Positions 25,179 through 32,545 of a stretch of 44,028 nt of DNA are shown in pieces. The translations under genes and the position numbers were made by a program. The DNA comes from Muribaculaceae bacterium (GTDB lineage Bacteria; Bacteroidota; Bacteroidia; Bacteroidales; Muribaculaceae): NCBI GenBank assembly GCA_022510505.1, contig JAFLTL010000018.1:1-44028 (forward strand), given 5' to 3'. Under the pieces are notes generated by a model. The model made no database searches. It saw only the letters and a program-made list of their open reading frames with translations, and was not told where the DNA came from. Position 1 is the stretch's first letter; each line of letters opens with the position of its first letter.

Positions 25179-25270
25179 AATCTTCTCGCTCGCAAACGTA
25201 GGGGACCGTTAGCACCACAAAAGTAAAACAGGGTGTGAGCAAAATACCCGCTCACACCCCAAAAATTTTT
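25179..25270. repeat. 92-bp intergenic repeat, copy 2
   Basis: Direct-orientation copy of 23976-24067 with six substitutions and no gaps. Its hairpin GGGTGTGAGC / GCTCACACCC is perfect over 10 bp with a 9-nt loop. It lies 35 bp past the stop of the - strand nitroreductase gene, the same kind of position as copy 1. It is framed by inverted heptamer arrays. Confidence 0.92.
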
Positions 25271-25282
25271 ATTGTTCTTCAA

Positions 25283-25303
25283 CCCAACTGTAAACTGTAA
25301 ACT
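25283..25303. repeat. Heptamer array NNNAACT x3, right flank of repeat copy 2
   Basis: CCCAACT, GTAAACT, GTAAACT in tandem. It ends 2 nt from the stop codon of the - strand gene at 25306, so that gene's direction reads stop and then AGTTTAC units. Confidence 0.8.
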
Positions 25304-25305
25304 AA

Positions 25306-25926
25306 TTACCAGGTCTGGTAATGAATAAGTTCGGGTTTCCATTTGTCCTTGGGTTCAACCTTCGTGGCTGGGAATCCCATGGTGATAATATTCAACGGGA
25401 TGATTCCTTCGGGAAGATTCAGAATTCGCTTGACCGGATCAACGCGTTCCGACTCGGGACCATGATATACTCCACACCAAACTGCACCGAGGCCGTAGGC
25501 GTGAGCCGCCAAAAGAATGTTTTCGGTGGCTGCCGAGCAATCCTGAACCCAATATTCCTGATTCGGACCTTTCAAGGCTCTTTCCATATCGCCACAAACT
25601 ATTATAGCGGCTGTGGCAGTCTTCAAATTAGCCCATGGATGGTTGGCGTCCAAACTGTCGAGGACTTCTCTTTCGGTCACGACAACATAGGCCCATGGCT
25701 GGGCGTTGACTGCCGAAGGAGCAGCCATGCCACACTTCACGATTGCCTGGAGAGTGTCCTCGGGAATCTTCTGATCGGTGAACTGACGAACCGAAGCACG
25801 TGTCATAATGTTTTCAATGACAGCATCGGTAGAGTCGGCACTTTTTGTTTCCTGCGTGGTTGCTGTACATGCCGCCAACATCACAGATGTCAACAACACT
25901 CCAGCTCCTAAAATTACGTTTTTCAT
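25306..25926 (-). CDS. Exported nitroreductase-family lipoprotein
   Basis: FMN-dependent nitroreductase-fold protein of 206 residues with a lipoprotein signal (MKNVILGAGVLLTSVML, lipobox LAAC, Cys20). The domain starts with MTRASVRQFTDQKIPED (about 41-57). It continues with the FMN-contacting MAAPSAVNAQPWAYVVV (about 72-88) and GLGAVWCGVYHG and ends IITMGFPATKVEPKDKW. The residues after the lipid Cys (CTATTQET) lack an acidic run, so it is more likely periplasm-facing than surface-exposed. It lies 43 bp downstream of the alpha-galactosidase gene, probably in one transcript. Export of a flavin oxidoreductase is unusual. The substrate is unknown. Confidence 0.88.
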   Translation of the reverse strand: MKNVILGAGVLLTSVMLAACTATTQETKSADSTDAVIENIMTRASVRQFTDQKIPEDTLQAIVKCGMAAPSAVNAQPWAYVVVTEREVLDSLDANHPWANLKTATAAIIVCGDMERALKGPNQEYWVQDCSAATENILLAAHAYGLGAVWCGVYHGPESERVDPVKRILNLPEGIIPLNIITMGFPATKVEPKDKWKPELIHYQTW

Positions 25927-25969
25927 TTTTCACTGTTTTTAATTAGTTACTCTTGGTGCTTGTTGTTTT

Positions 25970-28177
25970 TCAATCCACGGCCTGAAGTCTCAGAACACGT
26001 GAGGAATAATCATTTCTCTTGTGATAGTCAACATCGTGGGTCACCGGCATCTCCAGCCCGTTGGACATAAGGTAGCGACCCGAGAAAGTTCTCCCTTCAT
26101 AAGGCAAAGGACTGTTGTCAATCCTGTTCAGCTCGAGAACCTTATAGTGTTTGTCGGGGTTGAGTCCGGCCATTGGAACACGAGGTAACTGTTGTCCAAC
26201 GAAAGTCTCGGTCTTCCACCAATAGTAGACAGCCTCGTCCTTGTCGGGTGACACATACATCAGGGAAGCGGCTCCCTTGTTATCATAAGGGGATAGTAAA
26301 CGATAGATGTCGCCAAACTGAACAACGTCGCGAATTTCCTTATATTGGGCGATTGCATTGCGACAGAAGTCCTTCTCCTCCTCGGTCATGTTAGCCGGCT
26401 GAATTTCCATGCCAAGTCGACCGCTCATGGCAACGTCGGTTCGATACTTGATGGGAATCGTGCGGAAGGTCTGATGGTTGGGAGCCGCGCTGATGTGGCT
26501 GCCCATCGCTATTGCCGGGAAGAAGTAACTAGTCCCCCACTGCATGTAGACGCGTTGCAGAGCATCGGTATTGTCGCTAACCCAGAACTCGTCGAACCAG
26601 GGAAGAACACCCCAGTTGGCACGACCTCCACCACTGGCACAAGCCTGGATGGTCACATCGGGATACTTGGCTCGGATTCGATCCATAACCTTGGCAAAGC
26701 CACGATGATATTCTATATAAGTGTGGCTTTGGTTATCCTTGGTCAGATAATTTGAGCCCAGACTCATTATTGGAGCGTTAGCGTCCCATTTTATATAGTC
26801 TATGTCGGGATAATTGGTCAGCAGAGTGTCTATCATGTCAAACACATGGTCCTGCACTTCGGGATTACCCATATCAAGAACCAACTGTGTACCTCCGCGG
26901 CCTTCTACAGGTTTGCGGCCAACCGAATTGACAATCCATTCGGGATGAGATTCATAGAGCTCACTGACACTGTTGGTCATCTCGGGCTCATACCATATTC
27001 CGAATTTGACGCCATGTTTCTTTGCCGAATCGAGCAATCCCTTCAGTCCGTGAGGCAATTTGCGAGTGTCGACATACCAGTCGCCCAAAGAGGAAGAATC
27101 ATTGTTTCGAGGATACTTCACTCCGAACCATCCGTCGTCCATAACGAAGAGTTCGCCACCCATTGAAGCAATATCACCCATCATGCGGTCCATTCCATCC
27201 TCGTTTATGTCGAAATAGACACCTTCCCAACTGTTGAGAAGCACCTTGCGCGGTCGATCACCATGGGCCAGTCGATAATTTCTTCCCCAGCGATGGAAAT
27301 TACGGCTCACTCCCGACAAACCTTCCGATGAATAGGTCAATGCCAAAGCCGGTGTAACGAATGTTTCGCCCGGCTGAAGATTATAACTCGAGTTTTCTTC
27401 ATTTATGCCTGCAAAAAAGTGATGATAATCGGTATCATCGGTGTTGACTCTTAATTTATAGTTGCCGCTGTAACAAAGTGCAGCGCCAATTACACGACCT
27501 TCGTTTTCACGACCTTTGCCGTCGAGAGAGAACATCACCTCGGCATGAGATGTGTGGGAATTTCTTCCGCCATCCTTGTTTTGAATCACCTTCATTCCGT
27601 GGGGCAACGGTGCTTCTTCAACCCTACCCTCGTTTGCCCAGGTGCCATAAAGCTGAGACATCCAAACATCGCTTTTTCTGATGGGCAGATAGCCCGAATC
27701 GAAACGGAGAAGTTTCAGAACTGAGTCGCTCTTGTTGGTGACATCGGTCCATGTTTCAATTACATTGTCACCCTCTCTCGTCAGATAATTGACGTTAACA
27801 GTCACGGGATATTTTCGGTCCTTCAAGGTGATGACCGTTTCGGTTGCATTTCCATTCTTTACGGTTTTCCACCCTTCGACCTCCATGTCGAGAGTAAGAT
27901 TGCCATCGGGATGAACAACACTTAGGGCCGACTCATTCTGAGGGTAAGAACCAAAGAACGGATAAGCGTCGTAGCGTGCAGGAGTTGTTTCTGCCACACT
28001 TTTTACCTCCTTGGCATCAAGCAGGTCACCATAATAGAGAAACTTCAACTGTCCGCCCTTAGTCGCCTGGAGCAAAAGAGTCGACTCGGGTGTCGACACA
28101 TTTAATACATCAGCACTCAAACCGAAGCTGCAACCTAACAAAAACAGGGACAAAACAGGAAGAATTTTGTATTTCAT
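25970..28177 (-). CDS. Alpha-galactosidase, GH36 family
   Basis: Hydrolyses terminal alpha-galactosides (raffinose- or melibiose-type, or galactomannan side chains). It has 735 residues, typical for full-length GH36. It has an N-terminal signal (MKYKILPVLSLFLLGC then SFGLSA), cleaved either by signal peptidase I or as a lipoprotein at Cys16. A beta-sandwich domain comes first, then the barrel with DDGWFG (347-352), the catalytic nucleophile in YIKWDAN (Asp465), CASGGGRANWG (513-523) and the acid/base segment SDNTD (534-538). All expected catalytic residues are present. It is exported, so it acts in the periplasm or at the surface. Its 5' side carries a solo heptamer array. Confidence 0.93.
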   Translation of the reverse strand: MKYKILPVLSLFLLGCSFGLSADVLNVSTPESTLLLQATKGGQLKFLYYGDLLDAKEVKSVAETTPARYDAYPFFGSYPQNESALSVVHPDGNLTLDMEVEGWKTVKNGNATETVITLKDRKYPVTVNVNYLTREGDNVIETWTDVTNKSDSVLKLLRFDSGYLPIRKSDVWMSQLYGTWANEGRVEEAPLPHGMKVIQNKDGGRNSHTSHAEVMFSLDGKGRENEGRVIGAALCYSGNYKLRVNTDDTDYHHFFAGINEENSSYNLQPGETFVTPALALTYSSEGLSGVSRNFHRWGRNYRLAHGDRPRKVLLNSWEGVYFDINEDGMDRMMGDIASMGGELFVMDDGWFGVKYPRNNDSSSLGDWYVDTRKLPHGLKGLLDSAKKHGVKFGIWYEPEMTNSVSELYESHPEWIVNSVGRKPVEGRGGTQLVLDMGNPEVQDHVFDMIDTLLTNYPDIDYIKWDANAPIMSLGSNYLTKDNQSHTYIEYHRGFAKVMDRIRAKYPDVTIQACASGGGRANWGVLPWFDEFWVSDNTDALQRVYMQWGTSYFFPAIAMGSHISAAPNHQTFRTIPIKYRTDVAMSGRLGMEIQPANMTEEEKDFCRNAIAQYKEIRDVVQFGDIYRLLSPYDNKGAASLMYVSPDKDEAVYYWWKTETFVGQQLPRVPMAGLNPDKHYKVLELNRIDNSPLPYEGRTFSGRYLMSNGLEMPVTHDVDYHKRNDYSSRVLRLQAVD

Positions 28178-28190
28178 GGTCTCGATCTAT

Positions 28191-28225
28191 ATTAACTGTA
28201 AACTTAAAACTAAAAACTAAGAACT
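28191..28225. repeat. Solo heptamer array NNNAACT x5 after ilvA
   Basis: ATTAACT, GTAAACT, TAAAACT, AAAAACT and AAGAACT in tandem. It starts 8 nt past the ilvA stop (in ilvA's direction). It mixes the unit types of the 92-bp repeats (GTAAACT) and of the four-helix element (AAGAACT). No partner array or core is present. It forms the intergenic leader of the alpha-galactosidase gene. Confidence 0.85.
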
Positions 28226-28233
28226 AGCATCCA

Positions 28234-29454
28234 TCACCCCTTATTCCTTATCTCGGTTATCAAGCTATAACCTGCATCCTCCAATCCTTTGCGGATTTCA
28301 GCGACATGTTCGTTGTTTCGTGTCTCAAGTTCCATGTGAATGACACATCCGTTGATTTGAGTCGAGGTCGAAACCCTTTCATGAATTACCGAAAGGACAT
28401 TCGCTCCAAGGTCGGCTATAACCTTACAAACACCCGACAGAGCACCCGGACGGTCGGAAAGGTCGAGGGTCACTGTGGTGACGCGGCCGCTTTTAACCAG
28501 GCCACGTGTCATGGCACGATTTAGGATGTTGACGTCGATGTTACCTCCCGAGACGACACAAACCACTTTCTTGCCATCGACCGGAAGTTTATTGAACATA
28601 ACTGCGGCAACCGACACGGCCCCCGCTCCTTCGGCCACCATCTTTTGTTTTTCAAGAAGATTCAGTATCGCCGCTGCGACCTCATCGTCGGTGACTGTCA
28701 CGACTTCGTCGACATACTTGCGACACATCTCGAACGTGTTGATTCCCGGTTCCTTTACCGAAATGCCGTCGGCTATCGTAGACACACTGTCGAGATGAAC
28801 ACGTTTTCCTTCGTCAATCGATTTCTTCATCGACGGAGCGCCTTCGGCTTGAACACCGTAAATTTTTATATCGGGGCGCAGGGTCTTAACAGCAAACGCA
28901 ATTCCAGAGATAAGACCACCTCCGCCGATGGGTACAACAATAGCCTGCGTTTGGGGTAATTGTTCGATTATTTCTATACCGATAGTTCCTTGACCGGCGA
29001 TCACCTTTACGTCGTCAAAGGGATGTACAAAAGTATAACCCTCTTTGTCGCGCAGTTCCAATGCTTTTTCATAGGCATCATCGTAAACCCCGTCGACCAG
29101 GCAAACTTCTGCGCCCAGTCTCTTTGTAGCTTCTATCTTTGACAACGGTGCACCGGCTGGCAAGCAAATCAAGGACTTGATTCCATTATGGGTTGCGCCC
29201 AGTGCCACTCCCTGAGCATGATTCCCGGCAGAGCATGCTATAACTCCCCTGCTCTTTTCTTCGTCGCTGAGCTGAGAGATTTTATAATAGGCTCCTCTCA
29301 GCTTAAAGGAACCTGTCAACTGAAGACATTCAGCCTTGAGATACACTTCACACCGGTCGGATATATTAGTGGGACCAACTACCGGTGTTTCTACTGCAAC
29401 ATTCTTTAATACTTCACGAGCTTTGAAAATCTCAGAGATATCTAAATTTTCCAT
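28234..29454 (-). CDS. ilvA: Threonine ammonia-lyase (threonine dehydratase)
   Basis: PLP enzyme converting threonine to 2-oxobutanoate, the first step to isoleucine. It has 406 residues. The PLP lysine is Lys51 in GSFKLRGA; the substrate loop SAGNHAQG is at 75-82; the phosphate-binding loop GGGGLISG is at 177-184. A C-terminal ACT domain (about 325-400, TLDLSDRPGALSGV...) suggests amino-acid feedback control. One ACT domain and this length match the shorter biosynthetic/TdcB-like form common in Bacteroidetes. It lies 6 bp downstream of a nitroreductase gene in the same direction. The TGA stop is followed by the solo heptamer array. Confidence 0.94.
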   Translation of the reverse strand: MENLDISEIFKAREVLKNVAVETPVVGPTNISDRCEVYLKAECLQLTGSFKLRGAYYKISQLSDEEKSRGVIACSAGNHAQGVALGATHNGIKSLICLPAGAPLSKIEATKRLGAEVCLVDGVYDDAYEKALELRDKEGYTFVHPFDDVKVIAGQGTIGIEIIEQLPQTQAIVVPIGGGGLISGIAFAVKTLRPDIKIYGVQAEGAPSMKKSIDEGKRVHLDSVSTIADGISVKEPGINTFEMCRKYVDEVVTVTDDEVAAAILNLLEKQKMVAEGAGAVSVAAVMFNKLPVDGKKVVCVVSGGNIDVNILNRAMTRGLVKSGRVTTVTLDLSDRPGALSGVCKVIADLGANVLSVIHERVSTSTQINGCVIHMELETRNNEHVAEIRKGLEDAGYSLITEIRNKG

Positions 29455-29460
29455 GTCATT

Positions 29461-30213
29461 TTATTTTTCTGGAAAAGAGAATCCTTGTTTTTTAATATAT
29501 TCATAGAAATCCTTTGAAAAAGCTAGGGCGTTTTTCTCGGGATATCGGATGTCGGTAAAAACATGGGCTAACGAAGGTTTGGAATTTTCCCTGACATAGG
29601 CCTTATTTTCCTCTAAAGCTTCTTTAGGTGCATAAATTTCATCAATGCGGTCCTCTGTATAATCATCATAAACTTCATGGTGAATCAATGCACCGGGCGC
29701 CAAACGGTCGGTTTCAACCCCGTTGTCGGCCGGCCACCCTATTGCCAAGGAGGTCACCGGAACAACAAGCCGAGGCAATTTCAGCATTTCACCAATCCGA
29801 GAGGCAGTGTAGGTTGCGGTACCAAGATAACAACATCCAAGCCCGTTCAGCTCAAGCAGGGTGTTCAACTGCTGGGTAAAAATTACTGCATCAAGAAAGG
29901 CCGCCACAAAAGACTCGAAATTATCGAATCCTGGTTTGGCACCTCGTTGCCGGCACCATTTTTCGAATCGATTAAAGTCGGCTGTAACGGTCAGTAACAC
30001 GGGAGCTTTCGACGCCGGCTGATTGAAATGACACTCAGCAAGTTGCTTTCTCCTCGCTTCGTCACGGGTTATAATGACACTGTAAAGCTGCATGTTCCCT
30101 GTTGTTGGAGCTTTGGCTGCTTTCTCAATCAAATCGAACAGAATGGCATCGTCAACATCTTTAGTCAAAAAGTTTCTGATGCTTCTCCTGTTTATCCAAT
30201 AACCTTTATCCAT
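29461..30213 (-). CDS. Nitroreductase family oxidoreductase (cytosolic, NfsA/FRP-like)
   Basis: FMN-dependent NAD(P)H oxidoreductase of 250 residues without a signal peptide. RRSIRNFLTKDV near residue 8 and KAAKAPTTGNMQLYSVII (about 32-49) form the FMN phosphate and ring contacts. LGCCYLGTATY and PRLVVPVTSLAIGWPADN follow. The C-terminal extension with YDDYTEDRIDEIYAPKE is as in the NfsA/FRP group, which reduces nitro compounds, quinones or flavins. It is first in a close pair with ilvA (6 bp), divergent from the TIGR02757 gene. It is not closely similar to the exported nitroreductase at 25306. The physiological substrate is unknown. Confidence 0.88.
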   Translation of the reverse strand: MDKGYWINRRSIRNFLTKDVDDAILFDLIEKAAKAPTTGNMQLYSVIITRDEARRKQLAECHFNQPASKAPVLLTVTADFNRFEKWCRQRGAKPGFDNFESFVAAFLDAVIFTQQLNTLLELNGLGCCYLGTATYTASRIGEMLKLPRLVVPVTSLAIGWPADNGVETDRLAPGALIHHEVYDDYTEDRIDEIYAPKEALEENKAYVRENSKPSLAHVFTDIRYPEKNALAFSKDFYEYIKKQGFSFPEK

Positions 30214-30260
30214 TGCGCTTTACAATTTGTTACAAATATAATTATTTTCAGCAAAATATA

Positions 30261-30268
30261 TAAATTTG
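30261..30268 (+). promoter_or_regulatory. -7 box TAAATTTG of the TIGR02757 gene
   Basis: A perfect TAnnTTTG match 33 bp before the ATG at 30302. No good -33 TTTG stands at 19-22 bp. The complement of 30233-30240 (TATATTTG) may serve the divergent nitroreductase gene. Confidence 0.4.
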
Positions 30269-30301
30269 CAGCCCACATACAACATTATCAGAATATGCAC
30301 A

Positions 30302-31063
30302 ATGGTTGAGTCACACATACAGGAATTGATGGATGCAGAGGCACAAAGAATCAATTCTCCCGAATTTATCAAAGATGACCCGGTTCAGTTCCCTCGAAGA
30401 TTTTCCAAATTGCAGGATATTGAAGCCGCGTCTCTTCTGGCTTCGACCATTGCATGGGGAAACCGGAAGATGATTTGCCGAAACTGTGACCGTCTGTTAG
30501 GTCTAATGGCTGATGACCCCGCCAATTTCATCCTGGAGGGCGCTTTTGAGACAATACATGATGAAATGAACATTCATCGGACTTTCTTTGGTAAAAACCT
30601 GAAATATTGGGCACGGGGATTGAAAAAAATTTTTACCGACTACGGTTCGGTGGAAGGACTCGCCCGAAAATCTCACGCAGCTGAATCGGAATTCCCCGCC
30701 TGGACTATTGCCGAGGCAATTCTTAAAGAGCTTCAGCAGGCCAACGAAATGTCGAAAGATGCCCGATGCATGCCTGTTAACCTTCAGGCATCGGCACTGA
30801 AAAGGTTCAACATGGCGTTGAGATGGCTCGTCAGGAACGACGGGATTGTCGACATGGGCGTTTGGAATGTCATCAAACCATCACAACTGTTTATTCCACT
30901 AGACACTCATGTGTCGAAAACTTCGCGCGAGCTTGGACTTCTGGTCAGGAAAAGCAACGACAAGAAGGCGGTGGCTGAACTGACCAATAATTGTCGGGAA
31001 ATGAATCCCAATGATCCGGCAATCTATGACTTTGCTCTTTTCGGCATTGGTATGAAACTATAG
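30302..31063 (+). CDS. TIGR02757/DUF2400 family protein
   Basis: 253 residues from the ATG at 30302. An upstream in-frame TTG (30266) lies at the -7 box and is unlikely to be the start. Family segments are DPVQFPRRFSKLQDIEAASL (about 23-42), ASTIAWGNRKMI, RLNMALRWLVRND-like FNMALRWLVRNDGIVDMGVW, and IPLDTHVSKTSRELGLL. The repeated helical layout and LDTHV resemble helix-hairpin-helix DNA glycosylases, but the family has no established function. In Bacteroidales it is commonly followed by an ECF sigma gene, as here (38-bp gap). Cytosolic, no signal peptide. Confidence 0.85.
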   Translation: MVESHIQELMDAEAQRINSPEFIKDDPVQFPRRFSKLQDIEAASLLASTIAWGNRKMICRNCDRLLGLMADDPANFILEGAFETIHDEMNIHRTFFGKNLKYWARGLKKIFTDYGSVEGLARKSHAAESEFPAWTIAEAILKELQQANEMSKDARCMPVNLQASALKRFNMALRWLVRNDGIVDMGVWNVIKPSQLFIPLDTHVSKTSRELGLLVRKSNDKKAVAELTNNCREMNPNDPAIYDFALFGIGMKL

Positions 31064-31101
31064 CCGAGTTTCAAGATTTTTTAGCTATCTTTACGCTGTT
31101 T

Positions 31102-31680
31102 ATGGCCGAGAAAGACCGGAACATACATCTCGATGAGGATCCGCAGCTCATTGCACGTCTGCGTGACGCATCGACGTGTCGTAACGCCATGAACGATGTC
31201 ATCAGGAAATACTCCCAACCGTTATATTGGCAAATTCGACGACTCGTGCAAAAACACGAGGATGCCGATGACATACTGCAAAACACCTTCATCAAGGCCT
31301 GGATGTCAATCGAGAATTTCCGCGGTGAGGCTAAACTAGCCACCTGGCTTTATAAAATTGCTCTCAATGAGAGCTTGACATTCCTGTCGAAAGAGCAGAA
31401 ACGCAATCAGGTGTACATGGACAAGCCCGAGGATTATATTCATGAAACGATTGAAGCCGACGAATGGGTCGACGGCGACGAGACATCTCTCCTTTTAAGA
31501 AAAGCAATAGCCACGTTGCCTGAAAAGCAAAGAATAGTGTTCAACATGCGCTATTTCGACGAGATGAAATATGAGGAAATCTCGGAAATACTAGGAACTT
31601 CTACAGGCGCATTAAAAGCCTCCTATCATTTGGCCGTCAAGAAGATCGAGCAATATATCGAAGAAAACTCAATTCTATAA
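31102..31680 (+). CDS. ECF-type RNA polymerase sigma-70 factor
   Basis: Alternative sigma factor of 192 residues. Region 2 spans about 28-95, with ADDILQNTFIKAWMSIENFRGEAKLATWLYKIA carrying the core-binding and -10-recognition helices. Region 4 spans about 125-190, with LPEKQRIVFNMRYFDEMKYEEISEILGTSTGALKASYHLAVKKI as the -35-binding helix-turn-helix. No C-terminal extension. No membrane anti-sigma gene follows; the best candidate is the pair at 19075-19996. A weak TATCTTTA box at 31086-31093 may be its own promoter, close to leaderless. It converges with and overlaps the glycosyltransferase gene by 6 bp. The regulon is unknown. Confidence 0.93.
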   Translation: MAEKDRNIHLDEDPQLIARLRDASTCRNAMNDVIRKYSQPLYWQIRRLVQKHEDADDILQNTFIKAWMSIENFRGEAKLATWLYKIALNESLTFLSKEQKRNQVYMDKPEDYIHETIEADEWVDGDETSLLLRKAIATLPEKQRIVFNMRYFDEMKYEEISEILGTSTGALKASYHLAVKKIEQYIEENSIL

Positions 31681-32481
31681 CCGATAAGCTTCTATAGTTT
31701 CCCTATTGAATATTTTCCGCTGAGGATCATCAAACCATCCCCATTTATTAAAGTATCTGATCAAATTCACCACATGGATCGCAAAAAGACGCGGATTGCG
31801 CCTCGATTCCTGGTTCAGTTTGTGAACTACCGAAACCTCGGGGTAAAATATCGTCTTATATCGCTCATGAATTCTTCGAGTCAAATCTATATCCTCGGGA
31901 TACATGAAGAATCGCTCGTCGAACAAACCGATTTCTTCAAGAACCGACATTCTCAAGAGCATGAAGCAGCCCGATAGATAGGGCACATTCATTATCTTGT
32001 CGTAGCTGCTGCGCGACATTTCGAACAATTCCCTTCTCCTGGTGAAAAAATTTCGAGGTAGAAACCGGCGAAGAAACATGTCGAAAGGCGTTGGCAACAA
32101 TTTGGTTTGACACTGGAGTTTACCCGACGGATAGAGAATTCGAGGCATAACCATCCCAACATCTCCATTTGACTCCATAAATTTCAGGAGGGGAGTCATG
32201 ACATCTCCTGTCCACGAAACATCGGGGTTAAGAACCAGGTGGTAAATGCTTCCATCTTCCTGAGCCCGTCTTATTGCAAAATTGTTGCCTGCACCATATC
32301 CCTTGTTCGGTCTTGCAATGTATACTATCCGATCATCTTGCGGGATAATTTTCGACAAGCATTCTGTGGGCGAATGGTCTATCACGTAGAAACGATCGAC
32401 CAATGACTCGGTGACAATCCTAATCAGAGAAGCCACATCTTCGGCAGGAGTCTTATATAATACAGTCGATGCAGTAACCAT
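31675..32481 (-). CDS. Family 2 glycosyltransferase
   Basis: Nucleotide-sugar-dependent transferase with a GT-A fold, 268 residues from the ATG at 32481. The longer reading frame would begin within the rpoC terminator, so this start is preferred. Segments are FYVIDHSP in the first strand-loop, the family-typical RPNKGYGAGNNFAI (about 68-81), the Asp-containing LVLNPDV (about 93-99, the DxD-like position), VPYLSGCFMLLRMSVLEEIGLFDERFFMYPEDIDL (about 175-210, acceptor loop with the ED pair) and VVHKLNQESRR. It resembles rhamnosyl- and other polysaccharide GT2 enzymes. The acceptor is unknown. The 3' end overlaps the sigma gene stop. Confidence 0.9.
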   Translation of the reverse strand: MVTASTVLYKTPAEDVASLIRIVTESLVDRFYVIDHSPTECLSKIIPQDDRIVYIARPNKGYGAGNNFAIRRAQEDGSIYHLVLNPDVSWTGDVMTPLLKFMESNGDVGMVMPRILYPSGKLQCQTKLLPTPFDMFLRRFLPRNFFTRRRELFEMSRSSYDKIMNVPYLSGCFMLLRMSVLEEIGLFDERFFMYPEDIDLTRRIHERYKTIFYPEVSVVHKLNQESRRNPRLFAIHVVNLIRYFNKWGWFDDPQRKIFNRETIEAYRL

Positions 32482-32494
32482 TGTTTGCAAAGAT

Positions 32495-32524
32495 AAAAAA
32501 AGAAGGCATGTTACCATGCCTTCT
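32495..32524 (-). terminator. Intrinsic terminator after rpoC
   Basis: AGAAGGCATG (32501-32510) pairs with CATGCCTTCT (32515-32524) over 10 bp with a TTAC loop. The - strand U tract comes from A at 32495-32501. It ends the ribosomal-protein/RNA-polymerase operon 22 bp after the rpoC stop. Confidence 0.92.
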
Positions 32525-32545
32525 TCTAATACTATTATCAGCTTA

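Noticed and set aside
25157-25342. Small - strand ORF running through 92-bp repeat copy 2
   Set aside because: It starts inside the end of the nitroreductase gene and has no start signal of its own; the other copy is not open in the same way, so coding is unlikely.
32482-32517. Upstream start of the glycosyltransferase
   Set aside because: It lies in the rpoC terminator; the ATG at 32481 is better placed.
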